From positions 1 through 64,000 of the forward strand of contig JAUWLW010000008.1 in assembly GCA_030613505.1 (NCBI GenBank): a stretch of 64,000 bases of DNA. The letters are read 5' to 3'. Below, in pieces: positions 47,554-55,974 of the stretch. This DNA comes from Candidatus Zixiibacteriota bacterium (GTDB taxonomy: Bacteria; RBG-13-66-14; B26-G2; WVWN01). The position numbers were made by a program, and so were the translations under genes. Position 1 is the stretch's first letter. Every line of letters begins with the position of its first letter. The notes under the pieces were generated by a model, which did no database searches, was not told the origin of the DNA, and saw nothing but the letters and a program-made list of their open reading frames with translations.

Positions 47554-47890
47554 ATGACGGAACTTTTATACAAACCGAAGTATTACGTACACGTATGGCG
47601 GATAGAGGTCGAAAACCCGGTGGACCCGGAGAATTATATCCTTTGCCCTTTCAATTCGATAGTTTTCGTACGAGCACAAACGGACCCCCCAACGGACCCG
47701 CCAGAACGGTAACCGTGTAGAGCTCGACGTTATTTGCGACGGCGGCCGAACGGACCTGTGTTACGCTCAGTACATAAGCGAAGTGTTCGTAGACCCGTGG
47801 CCGTGGAAATTGATATCGGAAATCAGCATGTGGGGCGCGCCGGAAGTAACTACCGAAATAGATATGATAATCCGTTACCGCTTAGCGTAA
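47554..47890 (+). pseudogene. Small gene interrupted by a frameshift at a C6 run
   Basis: ATG at 47554 with AAGGTGG 5 nt upstream gives MTELLYKPKYYVHVWRIEV and runs 52 codons to a TAA at 47710. From just after the C6 run (47685-47690) the +1 frame reads on with protein-like sequence (NRVELDVICDGGRTDLCYAQ, then EVFVDPWPWKLISEISMWGAP) to a TAA at 47888. Removing one C joins the two halves into about 111 residues of beta-rich, Trp/Tyr-containing sequence. No signal peptide and no family recognised. It could be a phase-variable gene, a real decay, or a base-calling error in a homopolymer. It is the first gene after the (CT)8 promoter. Confidence 0.6.
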
Positions 47891-47920
47891 GGGCGAAAAG
47901 TATATACTTAACTTGTACTT

Positions 47921-48748
47921 ATGAGCCGTTTATCTTTAATTGCGGCTACGGTAATGATAGTATGCCTGCCCGAAGCTCGAGCGGGTGTAGGTTCGGTAAT
48001 CTCTTCTTTTGTCGCGGCCTCGGAGAGCGAGCGCCGCAACGCCTGGGCCGCCTACCGCGACCGGCGCGACCTAGAGCACGTTTACGCATTCTGCGACCAA
48101 CCGAACGAGGTCCGAAAATTCACTACTCGCGGTTCGCTTGTCTCCTCCTATAGTATAGAAACGCCGTGGCCCTTACGGGGCACCGACACTACGCACCTGG
48201 GCCCGGGCTATATGGGCCTTTGCGGCGGCGAAAAAGACTTCAAAATCCTCAACCTCGCTACGGGAAAGATTGTATATTCCTACGCTACGTCAATAACGTA
48301 CAATGACTTCTTCTACGACGGTACCCATTACTATTTTAAGCCCTTCTCCGCGGGTGGCTTTTTCTACCGATATACTACTAGCGGTGAATATAAAGGATGG
48401 ATTCACTACGACGGGTACCCGCCGGGGGGATGGTTCGGCGGCTGCGGTTATACGAACCGCTTCGCCGGCGCGGTAGGTTCGTACGTAATTATCGATTTAT
48501 GGTCCCCCGACATAACGGTGGCGTTAACGCATCCTGGAGGGTCGCTGGTCAATGCGTGGCATTCCCCGGGCGCAGGTTTCGGTTCAACGTGCGGCCCGGC
48601 TGCATTCGGTAACTACGGCATCACGTTTTGGGGAATATTCGACTTACGTAGTAGCCGGGATAGTTGGTTATACCAAGTCGATATTTCCGGCGCGGTCCCG
48701 GCGGTAACGCCATCGTCCGTGGGAAAAATAAAGGCAATATACCGCTAA
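47921..48748 (+). CDS. Secreted beta-rich protein with shared C-terminal motif, copy A
   Basis: 275 aa. Signal peptide LSLIAATVMIVCLPEARA, then Tyr/Trp/Gly-rich beta sequence with irregular blade-like repeats (KILNLATGKIVYSYATSIT; VRKFTTRGSLVSSYSIETP), consistent with a small beta-propeller. Four Cys occur in CGG/GCG/TCG contexts. The C-terminus is TPSSVGKIKAIYR, matching the next gene and similar to the three selenoprotein candidates. It begins 30 bp after the frameshifted gene, with a poor Shine-Dalgarno site. No family recognised. Confidence 0.72.
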   Translation: MSRLSLIAATVMIVCLPEARAGVGSVISSFVAASESERRNAWAAYRDRRDLEHVYAFCDQPNEVRKFTTRGSLVSSYSIETPWPLRGTDTTHLGPGYMGLCGGEKDFKILNLATGKIVYSYATSITYNDFFYDGTHYYFKPFSAGGFFYRYTTSGEYKGWIHYDGYPPGGWFGGCGYTNRFAGAVGSYVIIDLWSPDITVALTHPGGSLVNAWHSPGAGFGSTCGPAAFGNYGITFWGIFDLRSSRDSWLYQVDISGAVPAVTPSSVGKIKAIYR

Positions 48749-48754
48749 ACGTTA

Positions 48755-49513
48755 ATGGGTAAGGTACTTTTAATTTATTTTATATTAGCTATTACGCCGG
48801 CCGCCGCCCTCGCTGTTTTAGGCGAAGTAGTAAATTCTTTCCCCGCGCCCGACGAAAAGCCGCGGGCTCTCGCCCGAAGCCCGGAATCCCTTTTCGTTTA
48901 TTGCTACACCTGGGGCGATAATATCTGGCGTCTAAACCCAACCAACGGGTCGGTCGTCAGCTCGTTTCCGTCGCCGTTCGGCGTCTTTACTACCGGCCTA
49001 AGCTATTCGTGGGGCGGGAACCTATGGATCGGTAACTGGTATAATAACTACGTATATAGATGTGCCGCGTCTAACGGGAGTATATATGGTTCGTGGTATG
49101 CAGGCCACAAACCCCGAGGTTTGGCTGTTGAATGCGCAGGCGACGGGGGCTTTAACCCGCGAGCCATATTTTCGTCGGACACCAGCCCACGGTACGTTTG
49201 GCGTCACGACCTAACGAGCGGGAGAATCTACTCGAGCTTTAAACCTGGCGCACACATCTTAGACATTGCGTGGGATTGGCGGAACAAAGTCGTTTGGGGC
49301 GGGTACTCGTCGACTATTTACGGGTACCGTACCGCCGGGGCTACCGTTTTCTCTTTCCCCTCCCCCGGCACCTCGCCATACGGCTTTGCTTATTACGCGG
49401 AACATTTGTACGTAGCGACTTACGAGAAGAATTTTATATGGCAAATACATTGCCCCCGCTTTGAACCCGTAACCCCGTCGTCAATAGGTAAAATTCGGAC
49501 TTTGTATAAATAG
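48755..49513 (+). CDS. Secreted beta-propeller-like protein with shared C-terminal motif, copy B
   Basis: 252 aa, 6 bp after the previous gene. Signal peptide VLLIYFILAITPAAALA, followed by about five YVTN/PQQ-like blades with a recurring xVxSFPSP phrase (WRLNPTNGSVVSSFPSPFG; TAGATVFSFPSPGTSPYGF; WRHDLTSGRIYSSFKPGAH). The end, TPSSIGKIRTLYK, repeats the motif of the preceding protein. Probably a distant paralogue of it. Likely exported and surface-exposed or released; partner unknown. No Shine-Dalgarno element is evident. Confidence 0.74.
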   Translation: MGKVLLIYFILAITPAAALAVLGEVVNSFPAPDEKPRALARSPESLFVYCYTWGDNIWRLNPTNGSVVSSFPSPFGVFTTGLSYSWGGNLWIGNWYNNYVYRCAASNGSIYGSWYAGHKPRGLAVECAGDGGFNPRAIFSSDTSPRYVWRHDLTSGRIYSSFKPGAHILDIAWDWRNKVVWGGYSSTIYGYRTAGATVFSFPSPGTSPYGFAYYAEHLYVATYEKNFIWQIHCPRFEPVTPSSIGKIRTLYK

Positions 49514-49556
49514 GCCTGATTAAAAATTCCCTAGCGGAGCTCCTAAACCCAAGCTA

Positions 49557-50777
49557 TCATCGAGTACTTTTATCCGTTCGCTCAACGTGGATATAGAACT
49601 CGGGCCTCGTGGGGGTACCGAAGATGCGAAGCTCGGCGACGCCTACGCCGGCGTAACTGACGCGGACCTCCCCCACGAACATATTCACGAGGTTTTGCAG
49701 CGTCATATTTTCAGAACGGAACGTTAGCTCGAGCGACAACTTCGACGCGCTCCCGCCGAAGTGCCACCGCGCCTCCGCGGCCCGGCACGAACCCTCGTCG
49801 ACCGTGAAGTCCGCGTTGTGGAGCGTGAATTGGAAGTTAACGTCCTCCAGCCGGACCTGTACGTTGTCCGGCGCGAGGATTAGGTTGCCGTGGCTCAGCC
49901 GGCCCGTTGCGCGGTGGTCGAGCTTGCCACGCCCCCACGTCAACGTCCCCTCGAACGTCAAAATACCCTCGGCCTCAAGCAGGTACCCGGGCTTCCCCAC
50001 CCACGGCAGGACGTTAACCACCTCCACAGCCTCCACGCGGTACTTCGCCGAGCCTTCCTTGGTTACGAAAGAATGGCCCGCGGAGAACTCGAAAGAGCGC
50101 TGCCGCGTCGTTTTCCCTTTGAGCGACGTTTCTATTTCTTCGTCTGAAATACGCCCGCCGACGTCGACGTCGCGTAGTATTATGGTATCGCCGGCGTCGC
50201 CGCGAAAGACAACGCGCCCCCGCGTTGCCGCGAACTCGAAATCGAACGGTGCCCGCTTCCCCTTTCGCGGCTTCGCTTCCCCGGCCTCACCCACTGCCGT
50301 GTTAACCGCCGGCGCGGGGGCGGCCGGTGCAGCAGGCGACGGTAATACGGCCCCCGGTAATACCGCGGCCCCGCTGCCCTCACCCGCCGCCGTTCCCCAA
50401 GGCTTCCGCAATACCGGCCGGCTTAACTTTAACGGATAGAGGTATATAGTATATTCTTCCGTAGTAACTTCCTTAACTAAGCGAGCGTCGAACCGCAACA
50501 GAAGAACCGCCGACGGCCGGAGTTTTACGCGGACGCGCGACGCCTCGCCGCTTATAAATGAACGCGGCCTTTTAACGAAAACCAGGTCGCGAACCTCGAC
50601 GCCCAACGGGAATACGTACCTCACCGCGCCTATGGTTACAAAGTCCCCGAAACGTTCCGTTATGGCTTCGCCGACGCGCCGGGGCAGCCATACGTTCAAT
50701 AGCCGGTAGCCGACGAGCGCCGCGACCGCGACGAAGAATAGAACGACGAAGCCGATGGATGCCCTTTTGGCGCTCAC
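49557..50777 (-). CDS. AsmA/TamB-like envelope protein
   Basis: 406 aa. One N-terminal TM helix (IGFVVLFFVAVAALVGYRLL) anchors a long beta-rich domain interrupted by an Ala/Pro/Val low-complexity linker (~130-165). The layout and the pattern of the closing part (LTFRSENMTLQNLVNMFVG) resemble the AsmA/DUF748/TamB superfamily, lipid-transfer bridges of the periplasm, though this one is short. The GTG start overlaps the uvrC TGA stop by 4 bp (GTGA), so it is co-translated with uvrC. Family call is by architecture only. Confidence 0.6.
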   Translation of the reverse strand: MSAKRASIGFVVLFFVAVAALVGYRLLNVWLPRRVGEAITERFGDFVTIGAVRYVFPLGVEVRDLVFVKRPRSFISGEASRVRVKLRPSAVLLLRFDARLVKEVTTEEYTIYLYPLKLSRPVLRKPWGTAAGEGSGAAVLPGAVLPSPAAPAAPAPAVNTAVGEAGEAKPRKGKRAPFDFEFAATRGRVVFRGDAGDTIILRDVDVGGRISDEEIETSLKGKTTRQRSFEFSAGHSFVTKEGSAKYRVEAVEVVNVLPWVGKPGYLLEAEGILTFEGTLTWGRGKLDHRATGRLSHGNLILAPDNVQVRLEDVNFQFTLHNADFTVDEGSCRAAEARWHFGGSASKLSLELTFRSENMTLQNLVNMFVGEVRVSYAGVGVAELRIFGTPTRPEFYIHVERTDKSTR

Positions 50778-52582
50778 GGTTCCCCTTTCCGTGCCCCGTG
50801 CAGATAATCGAAGAGAGCTTGCGCCGCGCGCGTCGTCATCTTGGGCGCCCGCACCAGCTCGTCTACGGATGCCGACATAATTTTCTCTACTGAGCCGAAA
50901 TGCCTGAGCAACGCCTTCTTCCGCGTCGGACCTATCCCCTCGACCTCGTCGAGTATCGACTTGGAAGCCGCGCGGGCGCGTACTTTTCTATGGTACTCCA
51001 CGGCAAAGCGGTGCGCTTCGTCGCGCACTCGCGCCAGGAACAAAGTCGCCGCTTCGCTTATGGCCGCGGCCTGCCGGCTCCCGCGAACGAAAAGGCGGTC
51101 GGGGTCCTTGGCGAAGGCCGCTACCTTTTGTCCCTCGAAACCCGCCTCCGCGACGGCTCGAGCCGCCGCGGTTAATTGATTAAGGCCACCGTCAACCAGG
51201 AAAAAGTCCGGCGGTTGGTCATCCCCTCTCTTTACCCGAGCGAACCGCCTTTTAGTAACTTCAGCGATGGCGGCCAGATCGTCCTGGCCCGGGACGGTCC
51301 GGATGCGATAGCGTCGGTACGAGCTTTTATCGGGTACGCCGGCGTCGAAAACCACCAAACTCCCCACGACCGACTTAGGCCCGGTATTCGATATGTCCAC
51401 CATCTCGAACCGGCCCGGCGGCTCAGCCGATGCCGTCGCGGCGCCCAATTCCTCGAAAACCGCCGCCAATTCTCCCCGGCGAGCCTTGGACAATTCGGAA
51501 GCCTCGATAAAATACTCCAAGTTCTTAGCGGCGACGCCAACCAGATGGGCGTACTCGCCCCACCGCGGCACGACTATTCCAACGACGCCGCCCCTCTTTT
51601 CCGCCAGCGACGCCGCTAAAACGCTCCGCCCCGAGAAACTCCGCGCCACGGCTATTTTCGGCGGTACCTCGGCTCCCGCGCCGTAGTGGCTAAGTAAAAA
51701 TTGCTCCAGCGGATTGCCGGCGGGCGCGTCGACCTTTACCGCCACCCGATCCACCAAACGGCCCTCGCGGACCCGCAGCACGACGCCGTACAGCTTCCCC
51801 GCCCTTACCTCACAGGATACCGCGTCCACGTTCGTGTTCTTCCGGGCAACGGCGTACTGTTCCGCGACGGCGCGGTTCAACCCCCGTATTACGTCCCGCC
51901 ACTTCGCCGCTTCCTCGAACGAGAGGGCCGCCGCCGCGGCCGCCATCCTCTTCTCGAGCTCGCGTATGACGCCGGCTCGCCGACCGGTGACGAATTTTAC
52001 CGCTTTCTCGAGCAAGGCCGCATAATCCTCCACCGAGACGGCCCCCGCACACGGGCCGATACAGATGCCGATCTCATAATCGAGGCACGGACGGCGGGGC
52101 GCCTTGCGGTCGAGGTCGTACTTACACGTCCGCAGGCTGAAGGCGCGGTTGGTCAACGCCACGGTCCGCCTGACGGCCTTCGCGTCCGTAAAAGGGCCGA
52201 CGTAGCGACCCGTGCGCTCGTCGCGGGCTTCCCGCGTCAAAAATACGCGCGGGAACCTCTCCTTCGTAATTTTTATATAAGGAAAGCCGTGGATGCTGAC
52301 GTTATACTTGGGGCGGTATTTATTAATGAGGTTCATCTCGAGCAAGAGGGCTTCCGTTTCGTTGGCGGTCAACACTAGTTCGACGTCGGTAGCGCGTTTC
52401 AGCATAGCCACGGTTTTGGGGTTCCCTAACCTCTTCCCGCTAAAATATTGATTCAACCTCTTGCGCAACGACTTAGCCTTCCCCACGTATAACGGCTTGC
52501 CGCGGCCTTTGAATATATAACAGCCCGCCTCGTCCGGGACTTCATCCATCCTTTCTCTTAAATGTTTTAACGCGTACTCCAT
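50774..52582 (-). CDS. uvrC: Excinuclease ABC subunit C
   Basis: Dual-incision nuclease of nucleotide excision repair, 602 aa. The GIY-YIG domain is at the N-terminus (CYIFKGRGKPLYVGKAKSLR), the UVR interaction segment near residue 205-235 (ALSFEEAAKWRDVIRGLNRA), the RNase-H-like domain with VDISNTGPKSVVGSLVVFD and DFFLVDGG, and two helix-hairpin-helix motifs at the end (LDEVEGIGPTRKKALLRHFG). It ends in TGA. uvrA is elsewhere in the window. Confidence 0.98.
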   Translation of the reverse strand: MEYALKHLRERMDEVPDEAGCYIFKGRGKPLYVGKAKSLRKRLNQYFSGKRLGNPKTVAMLKRATDVELVLTANETEALLLEMNLINKYRPKYNVSIHGFPYIKITKERFPRVFLTREARDERTGRYVGPFTDAKAVRRTVALTNRAFSLRTCKYDLDRKAPRRPCLDYEIGICIGPCAGAVSVEDYAALLEKAVKFVTGRRAGVIRELEKRMAAAAAALSFEEAAKWRDVIRGLNRAVAEQYAVARKNTNVDAVSCEVRAGKLYGVVLRVREGRLVDRVAVKVDAPAGNPLEQFLLSHYGAGAEVPPKIAVARSFSGRSVLAASLAEKRGGVVGIVVPRWGEYAHLVGVAAKNLEYFIEASELSKARRGELAAVFEELGAATASAEPPGRFEMVDISNTGPKSVVGSLVVFDAGVPDKSSYRRYRIRTVPGQDDLAAIAEVTKRRFARVKRGDDQPPDFFLVDGGLNQLTAAARAVAEAGFEGQKVAAFAKDPDRLFVRGSRQAAAISEAATLFLARVRDEAHRFAVEYHRKVRARAASKSILDEVEGIGPTRKKALLRHFGSVEKIMSASVDELVRAPKMTTRAAQALFDYLHGARKGEP

Positions 52583-52619
52583 ACCGTATACAACCGCCGT
52601 TCACCAGCTCGACGCTTCC

Positions 52620-53705
52620 CTACCGCGTCAAGCGGCTAAAGATGCCGCGCCGCACGACTTCCTCCGGCGTAAAACGCCGCACGTAGAAGCACCATATCCC
52701 CGCAGCGATTCCCACCGCGTACCTCAAATGGAACGTCGGGAAAATCGCCAGCGCCTTGAAAAAATCCCGCGAACTCGTCTTGGCCGCCACCGCCACCGAC
52801 GCTGCGACGTCCGCTACAAAATACGCCGCCGCCAACGCCCCGCCCGCGAGCCATAAGTACGGCGTAACGAAGCCCCCCGCCGCGGTTAAGGCCAAAGCCG
52901 CGAAGAACGCCGGCGGGACGAGAGGCTTCCAATCTATAAAGCGGCCGTGCTTTCTCGCCACCGCCACCTTCCAAAACGCGTACTGGTTATACTGACGCAA
53001 CAGCTGCCGGACCGAACCGCGAACGTAATACTTCGCCCTCATCTTCTGCTTTTGGTAGATTACACCCCCCGCTTGGCGCAGGCGATAGTGGAAGTCGTCG
53101 TCCTGGTTGCGCACCAACGATTCGTCGAAATCGCCCACTCGGTCGAATACGTCCCGCCGCCACACCGGATACAAAACGGCGTCGACCGGCCCCTCGGCGC
53201 GGCCCACGCGAATCGGCGTATTCCCGGTCGCGAATATATTGCTATTAACCGCGGCGACGAGGCGACCCTCCTCGCCCGCGGCGACGCGGTCCACAGGCCC
53301 GCCCACGGCCCATATCTCGGGGTTTCGCTCAAGGGTCTCGACGCCCGTCCTGACGTAGTCCGGCGGGATCTCGGCGTGGGCGTCTACGCGTACGACGTAT
53401 TCGCCGCGCGCCGCGGCCACGCCCACCCCCATCGCGCTCCCCGCGAATAAATCGGGATTATCTACCAGCCTAACGCGGGCGTCGCGGGTTGCGATTTCCT
53501 TTACTATATCGCGCGTGCCGTCGGCGCTCATCCCGTCGACGACGAGGACCTCAAGGCTGTCCGCCGGCCAATCGTTCGCGAGGATGGACCCGACGGCCTT
53601 CGCTATGAAAGCCTCTTCGTTCCGGCAAGGGACTATCGCCGATACCAACGCCGTTCCCCCGCTCGACCGCGGTTCCCGGTCTTTACCGTCGCCTACCTTC
53701 TCCAT
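52620..53705 (-). CDS. Family 2 glycosyltransferase with C-terminal membrane helices
   Basis: GT-A fold transferase of about 361 aa. Motifs: VSAIVPCRNEEAFIAKAVGS, the nucleotide-sugar-binding VVDGMSADGTRDIV, the DxD-type RVDAHAEIPPDYV, and QNDDDFHYRLRQAGG. Two to three TM helices near the C-terminus anchor it to the inner membrane, as in ExoA-like succinoglycan/exopolysaccharide enzymes. The tracked ATG (53735) lies only 12 bp beyond the transketolase terminator; the ATG at 53705 (MEKVGDGKD) is more plausible. A TATTAT box just upstream of it would give a nearly leaderless transcript. Confidence 0.85.
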   Translation of the reverse strand: MEKVGDGKDREPRSSGGTALVSAIVPCRNEEAFIAKAVGSILANDWPADSLEVLVVDGMSADGTRDIVKEIATRDARVRLVDNPDLFAGSAMGVGVAAARGEYVVRVDAHAEIPPDYVRTGVETLERNPEIWAVGGPVDRVAAGEEGRLVAAVNSNIFATGNTPIRVGRAEGPVDAVLYPVWRRDVFDRVGDFDESLVRNQDDDFHYRLRQAGGVIYQKQKMRAKYYVRGSVRQLLRQYNQYAFWKVAVARKHGRFIDWKPLVPPAFFAALALTAAGGFVTPYLWLAGGALAAAYFVADVAASVAVAAKTSSRDFFKALAIFPTFHLRYAVGIAAGIWCFYVRRFTPEEVVRRGIFSRLTR

Positions 53706-53746
53706 GTCGTTAAATAATATCAGAACTGGCCGCATCCAAAAAGGGC

Positions 53747-53770
53747 AAAAAAGCCCGGCTTACGCCGGGC
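53747..53770 (-). terminator. Terminator of the transketolase operon
   Basis: Minus strand GCCCGGC-GTAA-GCCGGGC followed by six T. Lies 30 bp after the stop of the C-terminal transketolase gene. Confidence 0.9.
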
Positions 53771-53799
53771 CTTATTACGGTAATGCCGCGTCTCGGGAA

Positions 53800-54786
53800 T
53801 TACTTCTTCATCTCGATAACTTCTTTGACCTTGGATACGATATTATCCGAGTTCATGCCGTACCTGTCGAGCAACTCTCGCGGGCTGCCCGATTCGCCGA
53901 ACACGTCCTCGATACCGACGATGCGCATCGGCACCGGGTGATGTTGGCTAATAACTTCCGCGACGGCGCCGCCCAGGCCGCCGTAAACCTGCGCTTCCTC
54001 GGCGGTAACTATTGCCCCGCATTCCTTCGCGGCCGTAAGCAACGTATCGACGTCGAGAGGTTTCACGGTGTGGCAGTTTATGACGCGCGCGTCGACGCCC
54101 TCCTTCTCGAGCTTGTCGGCCGCCACCAAAGCCTCGTAGACCAGCGGCCCGCAACCAATTATGGCGACGTCGCCGCCGTCGCGGTAGACCTCCGCCCGGC
54201 CCACGGTAAAAGGCGTCTCCTCCGTCGTTATGACCGGTACGCCTTCCCGGCCGAAACGCAAATATACGGGCCCCTCGTGCGAAGCGGCCCATATCGTCGC
54301 CTTCTTGGCCTCTATGGCGTCCGTCGGCACGACCAACGTCATGCCGGGCAGGACTCGCATTAACGGTATCTCCTCCAGAGATTGGTGCGTCGGCCCGTCG
54401 GGCCCCACCGAGATACCGCCGTGCGCGCCGCCGATCTTAACGTTCAATTCGCCGTAGCATATCGACGTGCGGATCTGGTCCCACGCCCGGCCGGCGACGA
54501 AGACGCCGTACGTAGTCACGAACGGCACCAGGCCCGTCCGCGACATGCCGCCCGCCTCCGCCAGCATGTCCTGCTCAGCGATGCCGAAATCGACGAATTT
54601 CTCGGGGAATTTATCGCGTACCCATATGGTCCGGGTCGATTTAGCCAAATCGGCGTCGCACACGACGACGCGGTCGTCGTGCTCGCACAGCCACAACAGG
54701 CCGTGGCCGTAGCCGTCGCGGCTCGGCACCATATCGACGCCCTTGCGGTAATCAACTAAATGTACATCTTCGCGTATGCCGCCCAT
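53800..54786 (-). CDS. Transketolase, C-terminal subunit (split form)
   Basis: 328 aa, equivalent to the pyrimidine-binding and C-terminal domains of transketolase. The catalytic-Glu motif is in FVDFGIAEQDMLAEAGGMS, followed by the substrate-phosphate region GGISVGPDGPTHQSLEEI and the C-terminal domain (AIIGCGPLVYEALVAADKL). With the N-terminal subunit encoded 33 bp upstream it forms a two-gene transketolase of the non-oxidative pentose phosphate pathway. DXS-like activity is excluded by the split layout and motifs. GGAG precedes the ATG. Confidence 0.92.
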   Translation of the reverse strand: MGGIREDVHLVDYRKGVDMVPSRDGYGHGLLWLCEHDDRVVVCDADLAKSTRTIWVRDKFPEKFVDFGIAEQDMLAEAGGMSRTGLVPFVTTYGVFVAGRAWDQIRTSICYGELNVKIGGAHGGISVGPDGPTHQSLEEIPLMRVLPGMTLVVPTDAIEAKKATIWAASHEGPVYLRFGREGVPVITTEETPFTVGRAEVYRDGGDVAIIGCGPLVYEALVAADKLEKEGVDARVINCHTVKPLDVDTLLTAAKECGAIVTAEEAQVYGGLGGAVAEVISQHHPVPMRIVGIEDVFGESGSPRELLDRYGMNSDNIVSKVKEVIEMKK

Positions 54787-54819
54787 CGTCGTCTCCTCGA
54801 CTAATATAGTAAATGATCG

Positions 54820-55686
54820 CTAGCCAACCCAATCGAAATCGTGCTTCTTATATTCTTCCCACGGCGCCGTAAAGCCGAGGTCGGCGAGCGCCTGCTGCAC
54901 CTGCTCGCCCTTCTTCGGCGTCGCGCCGTGCCAGTCGGCCAGATTCTCCATGAACGAAACGCCCTTGCCTTTAATGGTATTGGCGATGATCATAGTGGGA
55001 CGTTTCTTCTCCAGAAGGAACCGCTGGTAAGCGTACGTCATCTGCCCGAGGTCGTGGCCGTCGATCTCGAATACTTGCCAGTTGAACGCCCGCCACTTAT
55101 CCGGAAGCGAATCGAGGCCCATAACCTCCTCCGTATTGCCGTCGATCATCAAGTAATTGCGGTCGCAGATGGCGCAGAGATTGTCGAGGCGGTAGTGGGC
55201 CGCCGTCATACCGGCCTCCCATATCGCGCCCTCGTTCTGTTCGCCGTCCCCCGTCAAGACGAAGACGCTGTTGGGCATACCTTGCCGCTTGAGGCCCATG
55301 GCGGCGCCGGCGGCGAGCGAAAGGCCCTGACCCAGCGACCCGGTCGAAAACTCGACGCCGGGGGTTTTCAGACGGTGCGGGTGTCCCTGCAGTATGGAAT
55401 CCAACTTGCGCAGCGTCCACAGCGCCTTCCGTGGGAAGTACCCACCGGCGGCTAAAACCGCGTACAAAACCGGGCACGCGTGCCCCTTCGACAGGACGAA
55501 CCAGTCGCGCTCTTCCCAATCCGGTTTCTCCGGGTCGTGTTTCAGGATGTTCCAATAGAGCGAGACCAGGACCTCGACCGCCGAGAGCGAACCGCCGGAA
55601 TGGCCGGAGCCCGCCTCGGCAAGCATGACCATTATGTCGCGGCGGATCTTACGACTTGTCTCTTCAAGCTCTTTAATTTCGACCAT
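54820..55686 (-). CDS. Transketolase, N-terminal subunit (split form)
   Basis: 288 aa from the ATG at 55686 (AGGAGAGG directly upstream); the tracked ORF adds 10 residues. Thiamine-diphosphate-binding motif VLTGDGEQNEGAIWEAGMTA...DNLCAICDRN (GDG...N) is intact, as are GSGHSGGSLSAVEVLVSLYW and SKGHACPVLYAVLAAGG with the catalytic His. Transfers two-carbon units between ketoses and aldoses together with the C-terminal subunit. Confidence 0.93.
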   Translation of the reverse strand: MVEIKELEETSRKIRRDIMVMLAEAGSGHSGGSLSAVEVLVSLYWNILKHDPEKPDWEERDWFVLSKGHACPVLYAVLAAGGYFPRKALWTLRKLDSILQGHPHRLKTPGVEFSTGSLGQGLSLAAGAAMGLKRQGMPNSVFVLTGDGEQNEGAIWEAGMTAAHYRLDNLCAICDRNYLMIDGNTEEVMGLDSLPDKWRAFNWQVFEIDGHDLGQMTYAYQRFLLEKKRPTMIIANTIKGKGVSFMENLADWHGATPKKGEQVQQALADLGFTAPWEEYKKHDFDWVG

Positions 55687-55902
55687 AGCCTCTCCTAAAT
55701 TAAATTGGGCCAGCAAAGAACGGTTAACGAAACGGGTTCATATTATATGCGAAAACCCAAACCGCCGCAAGTGAAATTATACACAAATAACCGGTTTTCG
55801 CCCGAATACCTTAATAGACGACGGGGTCGGTTGCGGCTTTTATAACAAACCTAAGCGGCCCGACGTTCAACCGCATCTTATTAATGAAAACCGTATAACC
55901 CG

Positions 55903-55937
55903 AAAAACCCCCGCCCGGATGCGGCGTCGGGCGGGGG
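55903..55937 (-). terminator. Terminator after haem-lipoprotein-like copy 1
   Basis: Stem CCCCCGCCCG / CGGGCGGGGG (10 bp) with a 10-nt loop, followed on the minus strand by TTTTT. A near-copy of this element follows the second paralogue. Confidence 0.85.
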
Positions 55938-55974
55938 TGTTGACGTCAAACGTTCGGTACGGCTCGGGCCCAAC

